This document shows positions 34,591 to 41,771 of a DNA stretch of 41,771 nt, one piece after another. Under the pieces are notes generated by a model. That model worked only from the letters and a program-made list of their open reading frames with translations, was not told where the DNA came from and did not search any database. Each line of letters starts with the position of its first letter. Position 1 is the stretch's first letter. The position numbers and the translations under genes are program-made. This stretch comes from CAZBUK01 sp964495085 (lineage in GTDB: Bacteria > Bacteroidota > Ignavibacteria > T3Sed10-11): the NCBI GenBank assembly GCA_964495085.1, contig CAZBUK010000029.1, positions 1-41,771 on the forward strand, in the 5' to 3' direction.

Positions 34591-35277
34591 ATGAAAACAG
34601 TACAGAAATATGTGCTCCCGATCGTGATGATATGGACGGTGATCACGACACTCTTCGCGTGGCTGCCGCTCGTCCGTATCATCGCCCGTCCCGACGGATA
34701 CCGGTGGTCTATCATAGGTATATCCGGCGCCGGTACGGAAGGTCCGTTCTGGATATTCGCGGTCCTGATGGTCATGGTTCTCACCATATTTATCGCCCGG
34801 CTCATCGGATGGCGCTCTCTATTCTTCATTCTACTCATAGCATGGCATGTCTCTGTAACGGCCGTTATTACCGCGGGGACCGTGACCGGCGGATCGAATG
34901 CACAGTTCATGGGAGAGGGACTCGGCTTCTCGCTGTCGCTCTTGATACTGATGGTCCCTTGTGTGTTGGTCACATGCCTCGCCGCAGTCTGGGCGGTTAC
35001 TGAATATCGCAGCGGCGAGGAGTGGACCCCGTCTCCCTGGACGAACTCCCGAACCGGAAAACTCGCTTTATCGATGATTCTTCTGATTGCAGGGATCGTA
35101 TTATTCCGTGCCGGCGCCGATTACAATTGGGTTACCGCCGCGGCGATCATCACAACCGTATTTCACTGGATTGTGCTTACCTCGGCACTCGATTCCGGAT
35201 CATCAAGGGAATTGAACTTCAGTCCGGCACAACAACCGGAACACTCAAACCGGCGTTCGTTCACGTCCGGTCTTTAA
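34591..35277 (+). CDS. Hypothetical six-helix membrane protein
   Basis: A 228-residue protein with six predicted transmembrane helices (about 8-30, 50-73, 76-98, 112-138, 156-175, 182-203) and a short polar C-terminal tail. It is unlike the two paralogues upstream in size pattern and motifs. I do not recognise the family. It heads a three-gene operon with a TPR protein and a TonB-dependent receptor (gaps 42 and 29 bp) and has the shared palindrome upstream, so it is probably controlled by the same regulator. Confidence 0.75.
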   Translation: MKTVQKYVLPIVMIWTVITTLFAWLPLVRIIARPDGYRWSIIGISGAGTEGPFWIFAVLMVMVLTIFIARLIGWRSLFFILLIAWHVSVTAVITAGTVTGGSNAQFMGEGLGFSLSLLILMVPCVLVTCLAAVWAVTEYRSGEEWTPSPWTNSRTGKLALSMILLIAGIVLFRAGADYNWVTAAAIITTVFHWIVLTSALDSGSSRELNFSPAQQPEHSNRRSFTSGL

Positions 35278-35319
35278 ACTCATTAAAAATCAATTCATTA
35301 CTCACCAGGAGGAATTACC

Positions 35320-36096
35320 ATGAAAACCGTAGCCGTTATTCTCGCACTGTGCATAACAACATTCAGCGCGGCGTTTGGACAATCGGAGCTCGAGCGTTTC
35401 GTTGCTGAAGCAAAACACACCGTCGAACAGGGAAATGCGCGATTCAATAAAGAGCTCCTCTTGCAGGGTATGAGCATGTTTGAACGTGCTTTATCGACCG
35501 ATCCGGAAAACCTTCTCCTGATGTACCATCTCTCCTACGCCGAATACAGATTGATGACTTACTACTTCAGTCGTGAAACCGATCAGTTCGATCCGCTCGC
35601 AGATAAAACGATAGCAAGGTTGAAACATCTCCTCGATAAGAAACCCGGTTGGCCGGAGGTACAGTCGCTGCTTTCGGGAATATACGGATTGAAGATCGGC
35701 AGGAACTGGGCTCATGCAATGACGCTCGGACCGCAGGCGAACAGTCTCGCCGCACAGGCAGTGGAGACCGATCAGGGAAACCCGCGCGCCTGGCTTATGC
35801 ACGGTACTCAGAAATTCAACACCCCTGCCTTTTTCGGGGGGTCAATGAAAGAGGCGATAACCTCGTACAGGACGGCGATCAACTTGTTTGAAGAACAGAG
35901 GAACTCCGACCCGCTTGCTCCATCCTGGGGATATACCGATGCTCTGATCTGGCTCGGCCGTGCTTATGAACAAGAAGAGCAGTATGACGAAGCGCTGGCG
36001 ATGTACCGGAAAGTTCTCGAGATCGAACCGGAGTTCGCATGGGTGAAGCATAATCTGCTGCCGGCGCTGGAAAAAACCATCGCAGGAACGGAGTAG
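35320..36096 (+). CDS. Exported TPR-repeat protein
   Basis: A 258-residue protein with a signal peptide (cleavage near FSAAFGQ), then helical tetratricopeptide-like repeats: FERALSTDPENLLLMYHLSY, QAVETDQGNPRAWLMHGTQK and, best conserved, WLGRAYEQEEQYDEALAMYRKVLEIEPE. TPR folds mediate protein contacts; a periplasmic location is predicted. A strong ribosome site (AGGAGG) precedes the ATG. Between a membrane protein and a TonB-dependent receptor it may bridge or support the receptor, which is inference. Confidence 0.85.
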   Translation: MKTVAVILALCITTFSAAFGQSELERFVAEAKHTVEQGNARFNKELLLQGMSMFERALSTDPENLLLMYHLSYAEYRLMTYYFSRETDQFDPLADKTIARLKHLLDKKPGWPEVQSLLSGIYGLKIGRNWAHAMTLGPQANSLAAQAVETDQGNPRAWLMHGTQKFNTPAFFGGSMKEAITSYRTAINLFEEQRNSDPLAPSWGYTDALIWLGRAYEQEEQYDEALAMYRKVLEIEPEFAWVKHNLLPALEKTIAGTE

Positions 36097-36125
36097 CTTT
36101 CACTTTATCACTTTTCGAGGCTCAT

Positions 36126-38330
36126 ATGAAACTCAGGTTTATCATATTACTTCATGTACTGTGCTGCATACGGCTATTCGCCCAATCCCCCGCAGTGCTT
36201 ACCGGAACGATCACCGGCGATACCCGCGAACCGCTGCCGTTCGTGAATGTATATATCGGCGGTACATTCGACGGGACGATGACCGACGAGCATGGGAACT
36301 TCCGGTTCTCGACGAATGCAACCGGAGACGTCGAGCTGATCGCAAGTATGGTCGGATACCGGCAATATTCGAGCATCATTTCGCTGACGGCAGGCGAGGA
36401 CGTTCATTTCGAAATCTTTTTGCAGAGTACCGTCATCGAGACCCAAACGGTTGTCGTGAGCGCAAGCTCTTACGGAACCGAGGAGGGGAAGGGGGTCGTG
36501 CTTACGCCGATGGAAATACTCATGACCCCCGGCGGGGCCGCGGATATTTTTCAGACGCTGAAGACCCTTCCCGGACTCACCCAGGTTTCGGAGAGCGCGG
36601 AGCTCTATGTACGCGGAGGGGATCCCACCGAGACGGTCACGCTGTTCGATCAGGCGTCCCTCTATCATCCGTATACGTACGAATCGGCTTACGGCGGCTT
36701 ATTTTCGAACCTGAATACGAACATCGTCAAAAGTATGTATTTTTCGAGCGGAGGGTTTTCGGCAAAATACGGAAACGTACTCTCCGGGGTGCTCGATATC
36801 CAATCGGCGAACGAGCCGGTCAATCCGGCATATAATATCGGCGTGAACCTTGCGGGCGCGGGATTCAGCGCGCATATTCCTGTTGCACGCGAGAAGTTCG
36901 GATTCCGGTTCGACGCCCGGCAGACCTATACGAAACCGCTGATGGTGCTGCATGGCACGCAGAACGAATTCACGCTGATACCGGAATCCCGCGATGCAAG
37001 CTTGCTGCTCTCCGGGAGGTATTCCGACACCGGCCGCGCGAAGGTATATGCGCTCTTCGCGGACGACAGACAAGGGGTGAAAATCGACAGACCCGAATAC
37101 AGCGGAGCGTTTGAGGGAGCGTCGAAGAATTATCTCGTGAATCTTCAGCACAGCGATATGGTGACCGGCAGCCTGCTGGTCCGCTCGTCCGTCTCTACGA
37201 ACAGATACACCGGCGAGTGGAAACTCGGCGTGCTCGATCTCGAGCGTATCGACGAAGTGTCGAAATTCAGAAGCGACGCGGTCTATGAACCCGGCCAATC
37301 ATACAGATTGCTTTTCGGCGGAGAGGCCGAGAAGCGAACGTTCCGCTACCTGGGTACCATACCCGACAACGACTACGATCTCCGTCCCGGTGCGGAACGA
37401 ACGTCGCTCGATGTAAGCCTGGGAGGAACGCGGGTCGGCTTGTATGGGGAAATTGAATACGTCCGGATTCCGGGTCTGGACGGTCTCTTCGTCATCGGCG
37501 GTGTCAGATTCGACCGCATCAACGAGATCGGCAGTTCATGGCTCGATCCGCGGTTCAGCGCCGGTTATCTGCTCGGCGATCATTCAACGATACGATTATC
37601 GTGGGGGATATTCCGGCAGAATCCGGATCCGAGATTATACGATCCGGCGAACGGAAATCCCGACCTGAAACCCATGAAAGCGGCGCACTATATCGCCGCT
37701 TACGACTTTTCCCCGGGCGAAAATACGAATCTGCGGATCGAAGCGTATCATAAAGAATACTCGGACCTCCCCCTCGAGCACCCGTCATTGAACTACGACA
37801 ACAGCGGCCGGGGTTACGCGCGCGGCGTGGATGTTCTTATGAAGGGGCGGTTCAGTCCGAAGATCGACGGATGGCTCTCATACGGCTACATCGATACCAA
37901 ACGGATGTGGCTCGACTACGAGTCGTATGCGCCGAGTTCATACGACGTGACGCACAGCTTTACCCTCATCGCAAAGTATACGATCCGGAACGATCTCCGT
38001 ACAGGCATTAATTATAAATACGCAACCGGCAGGCCGTACACTCCGGTTGCCGGCGCGATACTCCATGCAGGACCGGATGTCTACGAGCCTCTGTACGGGC
38101 CGCAGCATTCGGCCCGCTACCGCGATTACCACCGGCTTGATTTCCGCCTGATGTATTTCAATAGGATCATGGGGAGATACTTCACCGTGTTCTACCTTGA
38201 ATGCCTCAATGTGCTGAACGTGCAAAATCTTTTCGGATATACCTACAGCCGCGATTATTCGGAACGACGGGAGATCTCCAGCTATTTCGGCAGGAGAACG
38301 ATTGTAGTTGGGATGGCATTGAATCTCTGA
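36126..38330 (+). CDS. TonB-dependent outer-membrane receptor
   Basis: A 734-residue receptor. Signal peptide ending near RLFAQS, then a carboxypeptidase-regulatory-like beta-sandwich (about 22-110; GTITGDTREPLPFVNVYI), a plug domain (about 115-240; ILMTPGGAADIFQTLKTLPG, ELYVRGGDPTETVTLFDQ, SGGFSAKYGNVLSGVLDI) and a 22-strand barrel with the usual C-terminal segment (FTVFYLECLNVLNVQNLFGY). It moves a ligand across the outer membrane using TonB/ExbBD, none of which is here. No SusD partner follows, so a glycan-uptake role is less likely. Ligand unknown. Confidence 0.93.
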   Translation: MKLRFIILLHVLCCIRLFAQSPAVLTGTITGDTREPLPFVNVYIGGTFDGTMTDEHGNFRFSTNATGDVELIASMVGYRQYSSIISLTAGEDVHFEIFLQSTVIETQTVVVSASSYGTEEGKGVVLTPMEILMTPGGAADIFQTLKTLPGLTQVSESAELYVRGGDPTETVTLFDQASLYHPYTYESAYGGLFSNLNTNIVKSMYFSSGGFSAKYGNVLSGVLDIQSANEPVNPAYNIGVNLAGAGFSAHIPVAREKFGFRFDARQTYTKPLMVLHGTQNEFTLIPESRDASLLLSGRYSDTGRAKVYALFADDRQGVKIDRPEYSGAFEGASKNYLVNLQHSDMVTGSLLVRSSVSTNRYTGEWKLGVLDLERIDEVSKFRSDAVYEPGQSYRLLFGGEAEKRTFRYLGTIPDNDYDLRPGAERTSLDVSLGGTRVGLYGEIEYVRIPGLDGLFVIGGVRFDRINEIGSSWLDPRFSAGYLLGDHSTIRLSWGIFRQNPDPRLYDPANGNPDLKPMKAAHYIAAYDFSPGENTNLRIEAYHKEYSDLPLEHPSLNYDNSGRGYARGVDVLMKGRFSPKIDGWLSYGYIDTKRMWLDYESYAPSSYDVTHSFTLIAKYTIRNDLRTGINYKYATGRPYTPVAGAILHAGPDVYEPLYGPQHSARYRDYHRLDFRLMYFNRIMGRYFTVFYLECLNVLNVQNLFGYTYSRDYSERREISSYFGRRTIVVGMALNL

Positions 38331-38395
38331 GATGTTTGGTCCTGATTCCCGCTCTGAATGAGCGGCAAATGATAAGCGGGTAAGGATCTGTAGCG

Positions 38396-39169
38396 CTACC
38401 CGAGTTTTCCGAGAAAGATCTCGGTATCGTATTCGAATCGCACCTTGCCGTGTTCCTGATGGGTATGAAAAATTATATCAAGCTCCTGCATCATTGCTTC
38501 GTGGTTCCGCTGACCCGGTGCGGGTACATAAGACGAGGATAACAGCCGTCGTTGCAGTCCTTCGCGATCGAAAAGCTGCTCGTTGTAGAGAACATGGCGT
38601 TGGTATGAACGTTTTTTAAAAATATCGACCGGCACCGGATTATCGTTCCGGGTATGTTGTATGTCGCGGTAATCGGTCCCGAAGCGCTGCAGCAACTCCT
38701 CATAGGCGCGAAGGAACGCCGTAGCTTCCAACCGGCGGGTATTCCACATAAAAATGCCCCACCCGCCGGATGTGATAATACGCGAGAACTCGCGCTTCGC
38801 TCCCGCCGGATGGAACCAATGGAAAGCCTGTCCGGCGGCTATATAGTCGACACTTTTTTCCGGAAGCGTGGTCGATTCGGCGGTGCCGTCGATGCTCCGG
38901 AAGGATTCGTAACGCGAGAGGACGCGTTCCGCCTCGCTTCGCATATCGGGATTCGGTTCTACGGCGTAGACCACATTGCCGTTCCTGAGAAAGAGTTCGG
39001 TCGATATTCCCGTGCCTGAACCGATATCCGCAACGATAGATTCCGAAGTGAATCCCGTCTCGATGCGCAGGATATCGATCACCCCTTCCGGATATCCCGG
39101 ACGGGAGGATGTATAATACGCGACTCGGTCGGAGAACCTCCTCGTGGGATCTCTGCTTGTTTCCTTCAT
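38396..39169 (-). CDS. Class I SAM-dependent methyltransferase
   Basis: A 257-residue methyltransferase with motif I VADIGSGTGISTELFL (near 46-61), acidic loop VYAVEPNPDMRSEAERV, and later IAAGQAFHWFHP and GGWGIFMWNTRR, which match the family often annotated as Methyltransf_11. The substrate cannot be deduced. It is convergent with the TonB-dependent receptor gene (65-bp gap holding a small hairpin CCGCTC/GAGCGG) and 86 bp downstream of the VOC gene on the same strand. Confidence 0.92.
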   Translation of the reverse strand: MKETSRDPTRRFSDRVAYYTSSRPGYPEGVIDILRIETGFTSESIVADIGSGTGISTELFLRNGNVVYAVEPNPDMRSEAERVLSRYESFRSIDGTAESTTLPEKSVDYIAAGQAFHWFHPAGAKREFSRIITSGGWGIFMWNTRRLEATAFLRAYEELLQRFGTDYRDIQHTRNDNPVPVDIFKKRSYQRHVLYNEQLFDREGLQRRLLSSSYVPAPGQRNHEAMMQELDIIFHTHQEHGKVRFEYDTEIFLGKLG

Positions 39170-39255
39170 ATAATCTGTTCCGGGATCTCCTGTGGACCGT
39201 TCTCAGCCGCTTACCGTATCAACTTCCCTGTTACATGTCGGATCAACGGACCGAT

Positions 39256-39612
39256 TTACTTTTGTTCCGATTTTACGAGTCCGACAACGTTCCCGTCGAT
39301 GTCGGAGAAGAGCGCGAACGTTACCATTTCGGGGATCACCGTAGTCGGCATCACAATCTTTCCGCCGAGCGCTTCGGCTTTCTTGAGATACTCGTCCGTG
39401 TCGGGAACCTCGATATAAATCGTCACAAAACCGGGCTGGCCCGGCTGCGGGGCGCTGATCCCCCCGCCGATTCCATTCTCCTCTTTTTCTACCAGGCCAT
39501 AACTCATAGGATTATTGCTGTCGATCTTCCAATCGAAGAGTTTTCTGTAGAAATCCTGCAGCTTGGCGCCGCTTGGACCGATGATTTCAAAATGTACGAC
39601 CGGTGCTCCCAT
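39256..39612 (-). CDS. VOC (glyoxalase/bleomycin-resistance fold) protein
   Basis: A 118-residue protein with two beta-alpha-beta-beta-beta modules: PVVHFEIIGPSGAKLQDFYR and FVTIYIEVPDTDEYLKKAEA, ending MVTFALFSDIDGNVVGLVKS. The His of the first strand and the FSDxxGN end are typical of small VOC proteins annotated as glyoxalase. Metal ligands cannot be assigned fully. Function unknown; might be an uncharacterised dioxygenase-like or binding protein. Confidence 0.9.
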   Translation of the reverse strand: MGAPVVHFEIIGPSGAKLQDFYRKLFDWKIDSNNPMSYGLVEKEENGIGGGISAPQPGQPGFVTIYIEVPDTDEYLKKAEALGGKIVMPTTVIPEMVTFALFSDIDGNVVGLVKSEQK

Positions 39613-39840
39613 TGTTAGGCTCCTGATAGTTATGATAAGTGAATGAATAACAGGCGATTTCGAAATTGTTTTAACTCCGGAAGCGCTGCACGACCCGCAT
39701 CATTGCGAATGCGGATCGCCCGCGTGCTTTCCATACCCGGCAGGAAAACATAGATAATCATATCCAGACCCTCAAGTGATTTTATCACTTTTTCATAAAA
39801 AATCCGGCGAGGTAAATTCGGACCGGGAAGCGCTGTAGGA

Positions 39841-40773
39841 TCATGCATTCGGATCCGGGGTTGAGCTTCGGACAGCGCCGAGCCATACGCCTGCCAGCAC
39901 GAAGAGACTGCCTATAATGAACGCACCGGTCACAACCTCGCCGGCGAGCCATGCGGCTATTATCACGGTCGCGATCGGAAACAAGAGAAACGAATATGTA
40001 GTCGCCGAAGCAGTCCACCGGCTTAGAACATACAGATAGAGATAGAATAAAAGCACCGATCCGATGCAGACCAGATAGATGAATGCGAGCACCGTGTCTG
40101 CTTCAGCGGGCAGGTTCCATTCTTCACCGGCCACCATTGAGACGACGAAGAGCATCAATGCTCCCACACTGACGGCTAATGCATTCGTAGCGACCGGATG
40201 AGTTTTCGGAAAGAGTTTAAATACAACGGCTCCCTCCGCCAGACATGCAGCGCCCGCGACTACGGCGAGGAGAGACAGCATATCGGCAGGCGACGCATTC
40301 AGGCTGCCTCCGATACCGATCAGTATCCCTGAGATCGCAATGAACGTGCCTGCGAGTCCCTGCCATCGAAAACGTTCCAATCCATGCAAGATGGCGAAGA
40401 AAAACGCCATCAGTGGAACAAAAGCGAGTACGACCATGGCGAGTCCCGCCTGGACCGTCAGCAGACCCCAGTAGAGAAATGCATAACTCGCTCCCACGCT
40501 CAGAATTCCGTACAGCAAAGATCCGGCAAGTGCCCTCCCCCGCGGTAGTGCTATGTTCCGCGCCGCAACTATTATCCAGAAGAGAATTGCGGTTACGGCG
40601 AACCGCGTTGCGGCTCCCCAGAACGGAGGCAGTTCCTGGTTGCTGAACCGAACCGCAACGGCATTGCTCCCGCCGATGATTACCAGGAATATAAATGCCG
40701 ACATCGTCGATCGGTTCATCTTGCCGGGAGGAAATATTCCGGTTGAGTTGTTATCGCCGGCCACTATCTTCAA
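39841..40773 (-). CDS. EamA/DMT-family transporter
   Basis: A 310-residue inner-membrane permease with two EamA repeats and ten predicted helices (VRFSNQELPPFWGAATRFAV in the first; GSVLLFYLYLYVLSRWTASA and VVTGAFIIGSLFVLAGVWLG in the second). Members export or import small metabolites such as amino acids. The TTG start overlaps the previous stop (TTGA) with GGAGG five bases before it, which supports translational coupling; the ATG at 40719 is an alternative. It is the last gene of a coupled trio starting at 41539. Confidence 0.9.
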   Translation of the reverse strand: MKIVAGDNNSTGIFPPGKMNRSTMSAFIFLVIIGGSNAVAVRFSNQELPPFWGAATRFAVTAILFWIIVAARNIALPRGRALAGSLLYGILSVGASYAFLYWGLLTVQAGLAMVVLAFVPLMAFFFAILHGLERFRWQGLAGTFIAISGILIGIGGSLNASPADMLSLLAVVAGAACLAEGAVVFKLFPKTHPVATNALAVSVGALMLFVVSMVAGEEWNLPAEADTVLAFIYLVCIGSVLLFYLYLYVLSRWTASATTYSFLLFPIATVIIAAWLAGEVVTGAFIIGSLFVLAGVWLGAVRSSTPDPNA

Positions 40774-41018
40774 CCTATCCTCCGGAGCATCAGAAATTCG
40801 TAAAACGCATAGACTGTCAGCGCGCCGGCACCGATCAGAACCCGGCCGAGAAGCTGGTACCCGGAACCGGGGAGGAAAGGAATACCCCCCTCAACGGGGA
40901 ATCCGCCGAATGCTATATAGAAACCCGTTATCGACAGACTTAGACAGATCAGACCTCCGAAGAATGCACTGAGCCTGCTGCGACGCGGACCGCCGTCGAT
41001 CGGTGCGTTTGCTTTCAT
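40770..41018 (-). CDS. Small two-helix membrane protein
   Basis: An 82-residue protein with two transmembrane helices (about 16-37 and 55-76; FFGGLICLSLSITGFYIAFG and GRVLIGAGALTVYAFYEFLM) and a glycine-rich loop between them. I do not recognise the family. The start is chosen at the ATG that shares one base with the stop of the tail-tube-like gene; another ATG three bases upstream is equally possible. Its stop overlaps the TTG start of the EamA gene. Tight coupling on both sides suggests a real gene. Confidence 0.7.
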   Translation of the reverse strand: MKANAPIDGGPRRSRLSAFFGGLICLSLSITGFYIAFGGFPVEGGIPFLPGSGYQLLGRVLIGAGALTVYAFYEFLMLRRIG

Positions 41019-41539
41019 CATCCTTTCTCGAACCATTCATACGAGAGCTCTATTTCCTCTATGACCGGAGTCATCCCCTTGCTGCTGTCGAGTTCGTAAT
41101 TCTTATATCTGACCGGGAATGCCTCGTATAAATTATACCGTTCCAGTTCCGTTTGATTGGCTCTCAGGAGAACGATCGAAATATTCTTGCGGTCGAATTC
41201 CCCGCGGATCACCTGTTGGTACCAGTTCCAAAGATCGCTGTTCCCCGTGTAGCCCCGTCGCAGGACGACATTGGCGTACTTCGTGCGTCCCGGTTTCTTG
41301 CGGACGGTCCGGTCGTTGCCGCTCCTATACTCGATGAGCTCGGTCTCGGCTTCGAGTCCGGATACCGACAGAAACGCACTCGCCGGTATTCCGTCTATCT
41401 CGACGACGAACGTGAACCGGCCGGCGGGATCGATATCGCGGTCGTGTACCGTCGAATTGATCTGCGATACGGGAAGCGCAAGCGTTGCCAGCGCTGCCAG
41501 AACGAGCGCCAACAACGATAAACGATGTAATCCGGTCAT
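41018..41539 (-). CDS. Exported T4 gp19-like tail-tube-fold protein
   Basis: A 173-residue protein. Residues 1 to about 25 form a signal peptide or signal anchor (LSLLALVLAALATLALPVSQ). The rest matches the phage T4 gp19/contractile-injection inner-tube family (PF06841): FTFVVEIDGIPASAFLSVSG, ETELIEYRSGNDRTVRKKPG, YANVVLRRGYTGNSDLWNWY, YNLYEAFPVRYKNYELDSSK and IEEIELSYEWFEKG at the end. Cytoplasmic tube proteins do not carry signal peptides, and no sheath, baseplate or ATPase gene is present here. A strong AGGAGG lies six bases before the ATG. It is coupled to the small membrane protein and EamA genes. Role unknown. Confidence 0.85.
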   Translation of the reverse strand: MTGLHRLSLLALVLAALATLALPVSQINSTVHDRDIDPAGRFTFVVEIDGIPASAFLSVSGLEAETELIEYRSGNDRTVRKKPGRTKYANVVLRRGYTGNSDLWNWYQQVIRGEFDRKNISIVLLRANQTELERYNLYEAFPVRYKNYELDSSKGMTPVIEEIELSYEWFEKG

Positions 41540-41771
41540 GTGTTTCCTCCTTCTCTGGTGAATTAATCGTACGAGTTAGTAGTGCTAACTGAAAAAGACG
41601 TTGACCGCATTAGATTCTGCCTCCTACGACACGCCTCATCTCCAATCAGGGAGACAGAACTATGCGAATCTCGCTCTCCCTCGCAGCCTCACCCCCAACC
41701 CTACCTTCACCATCCGAATGTTAATATCACGAGACCGTAAACGGTCTCGCTATCGTACAACTACAAGCCCC
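41540..41771. repeat. Right-edge intergenic region with hairpin repeat, copy 2
   Basis: No gene. At 41725-41771 the plus strand reads TATCAC, stem GAGACCG/CGGTCTC (41731-41737 and 41742-41748) around TAAA, GCTATCG, then CTACAAGCCCC at the window edge. It is the opposite-orientation partner of the element at 138-199 and is cut by the window end. GCAGCCTCACCCCC at about 41683 echoes the repeat at 1-75. A small hairpin GTTAG/CTAAC lies near 41575-41590. Confidence 0.7.

Noticed and set aside
39630..39848. 72-residue minus-strand frame between the VOC and EamA genes
   Set aside because: Its start overlaps the end of the EamA gene but there is no recognisable domain, no ribosome site and atypical composition; not strong enough to call.
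41018..41539. Prophage or contractile injection cluster
   Set aside because: Only one tube-fold gene is present, and it has a signal peptide; no sheath, baseplate, terminase, portal or integrase is seen.

Overview
The window reads as a chromosomal segment of a Gram-negative bacterium from the Bacteroidota/Chlorobiota/Ignavibacteriota/Calditrichota side of the FCB group. The evidence is a fused LpxC-FabZ protein, the order uppS-bamA-ompH-ompH-lpxD-lpxC/fabZ-lpxA, a type-B (cytochrome b, FAD, Fe-S) succinate dehydrogenase in the order C-A-B, a TonB-dependent receptor with a carboxypeptidase-regulatory-like N-terminus, and NTF2-like lipoproteins next to recR and ftsX. Base composition is moderately GC rich. 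I cannot fix the genus from the sequence. No tRNA, rRNA, CRISPR array or intact mobile element was recognised.

Layout. Positions 1-430 are repeats and hairpins. On the minus strand from 3732 down to 437 lie a PAS/GAF histidine kinase, its NarL-type response regulator and a stand-alone receiver protein. From 13266 down to 3842 a long minus-strand envelope operon runs uppS, bamA, two ompH/skp genes, lpxD, lpxC-fabZ and lpxA (isoprenoid carrier lipid, outer-membrane protein assembly, lipid A), followed by an octanoyl/lipoyl transferase and panB. A divergent promoter pair at 13324-13458 separates it from a plus-strand series: ybaB, recR, two NTF2-like lipoproteins, ftsX and a third lipoprotein (to 17343). 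A minus-strand membrane-anchored gene follows, then a 0.9-kb array of short palindromic repeats (18241-19190).

From 19726 to 23200 come sdhCAB. Next are a beta-propeller lipoprotein (minus) and a divergent plus-strand series: S9 peptidase, membrane PP2C phosphatase, an ABC ATPase and the damaged remnant of its permease, then an MBL-fold/double-rhodanese sulfur enzyme. A probable small structured RNA lies at about 32468-32590. From 32826 to 38330 there is a coherent accessory cluster: two tandem paralogous six-helix membrane proteins and a small winged-helix regulator, then a second operon of a membrane protein, a TPR protein and a TonB-dependent receptor. Both operons carry the same 17-bp palindrome in their upstream regions, so the regulator probably controls both. 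This is the best candidate for an undescribed system here.

The right end (41539 down to 38396, minus) holds a translationally coupled trio (an exported T4 gp19-like tail-tube-fold protein, a two-helix membrane protein, an EamA transporter), a VOC protein and a methyltransferase. The window ends inside a second copy of the hairpin element found at 138-199, in opposite orientation and with compensatory stem changes.
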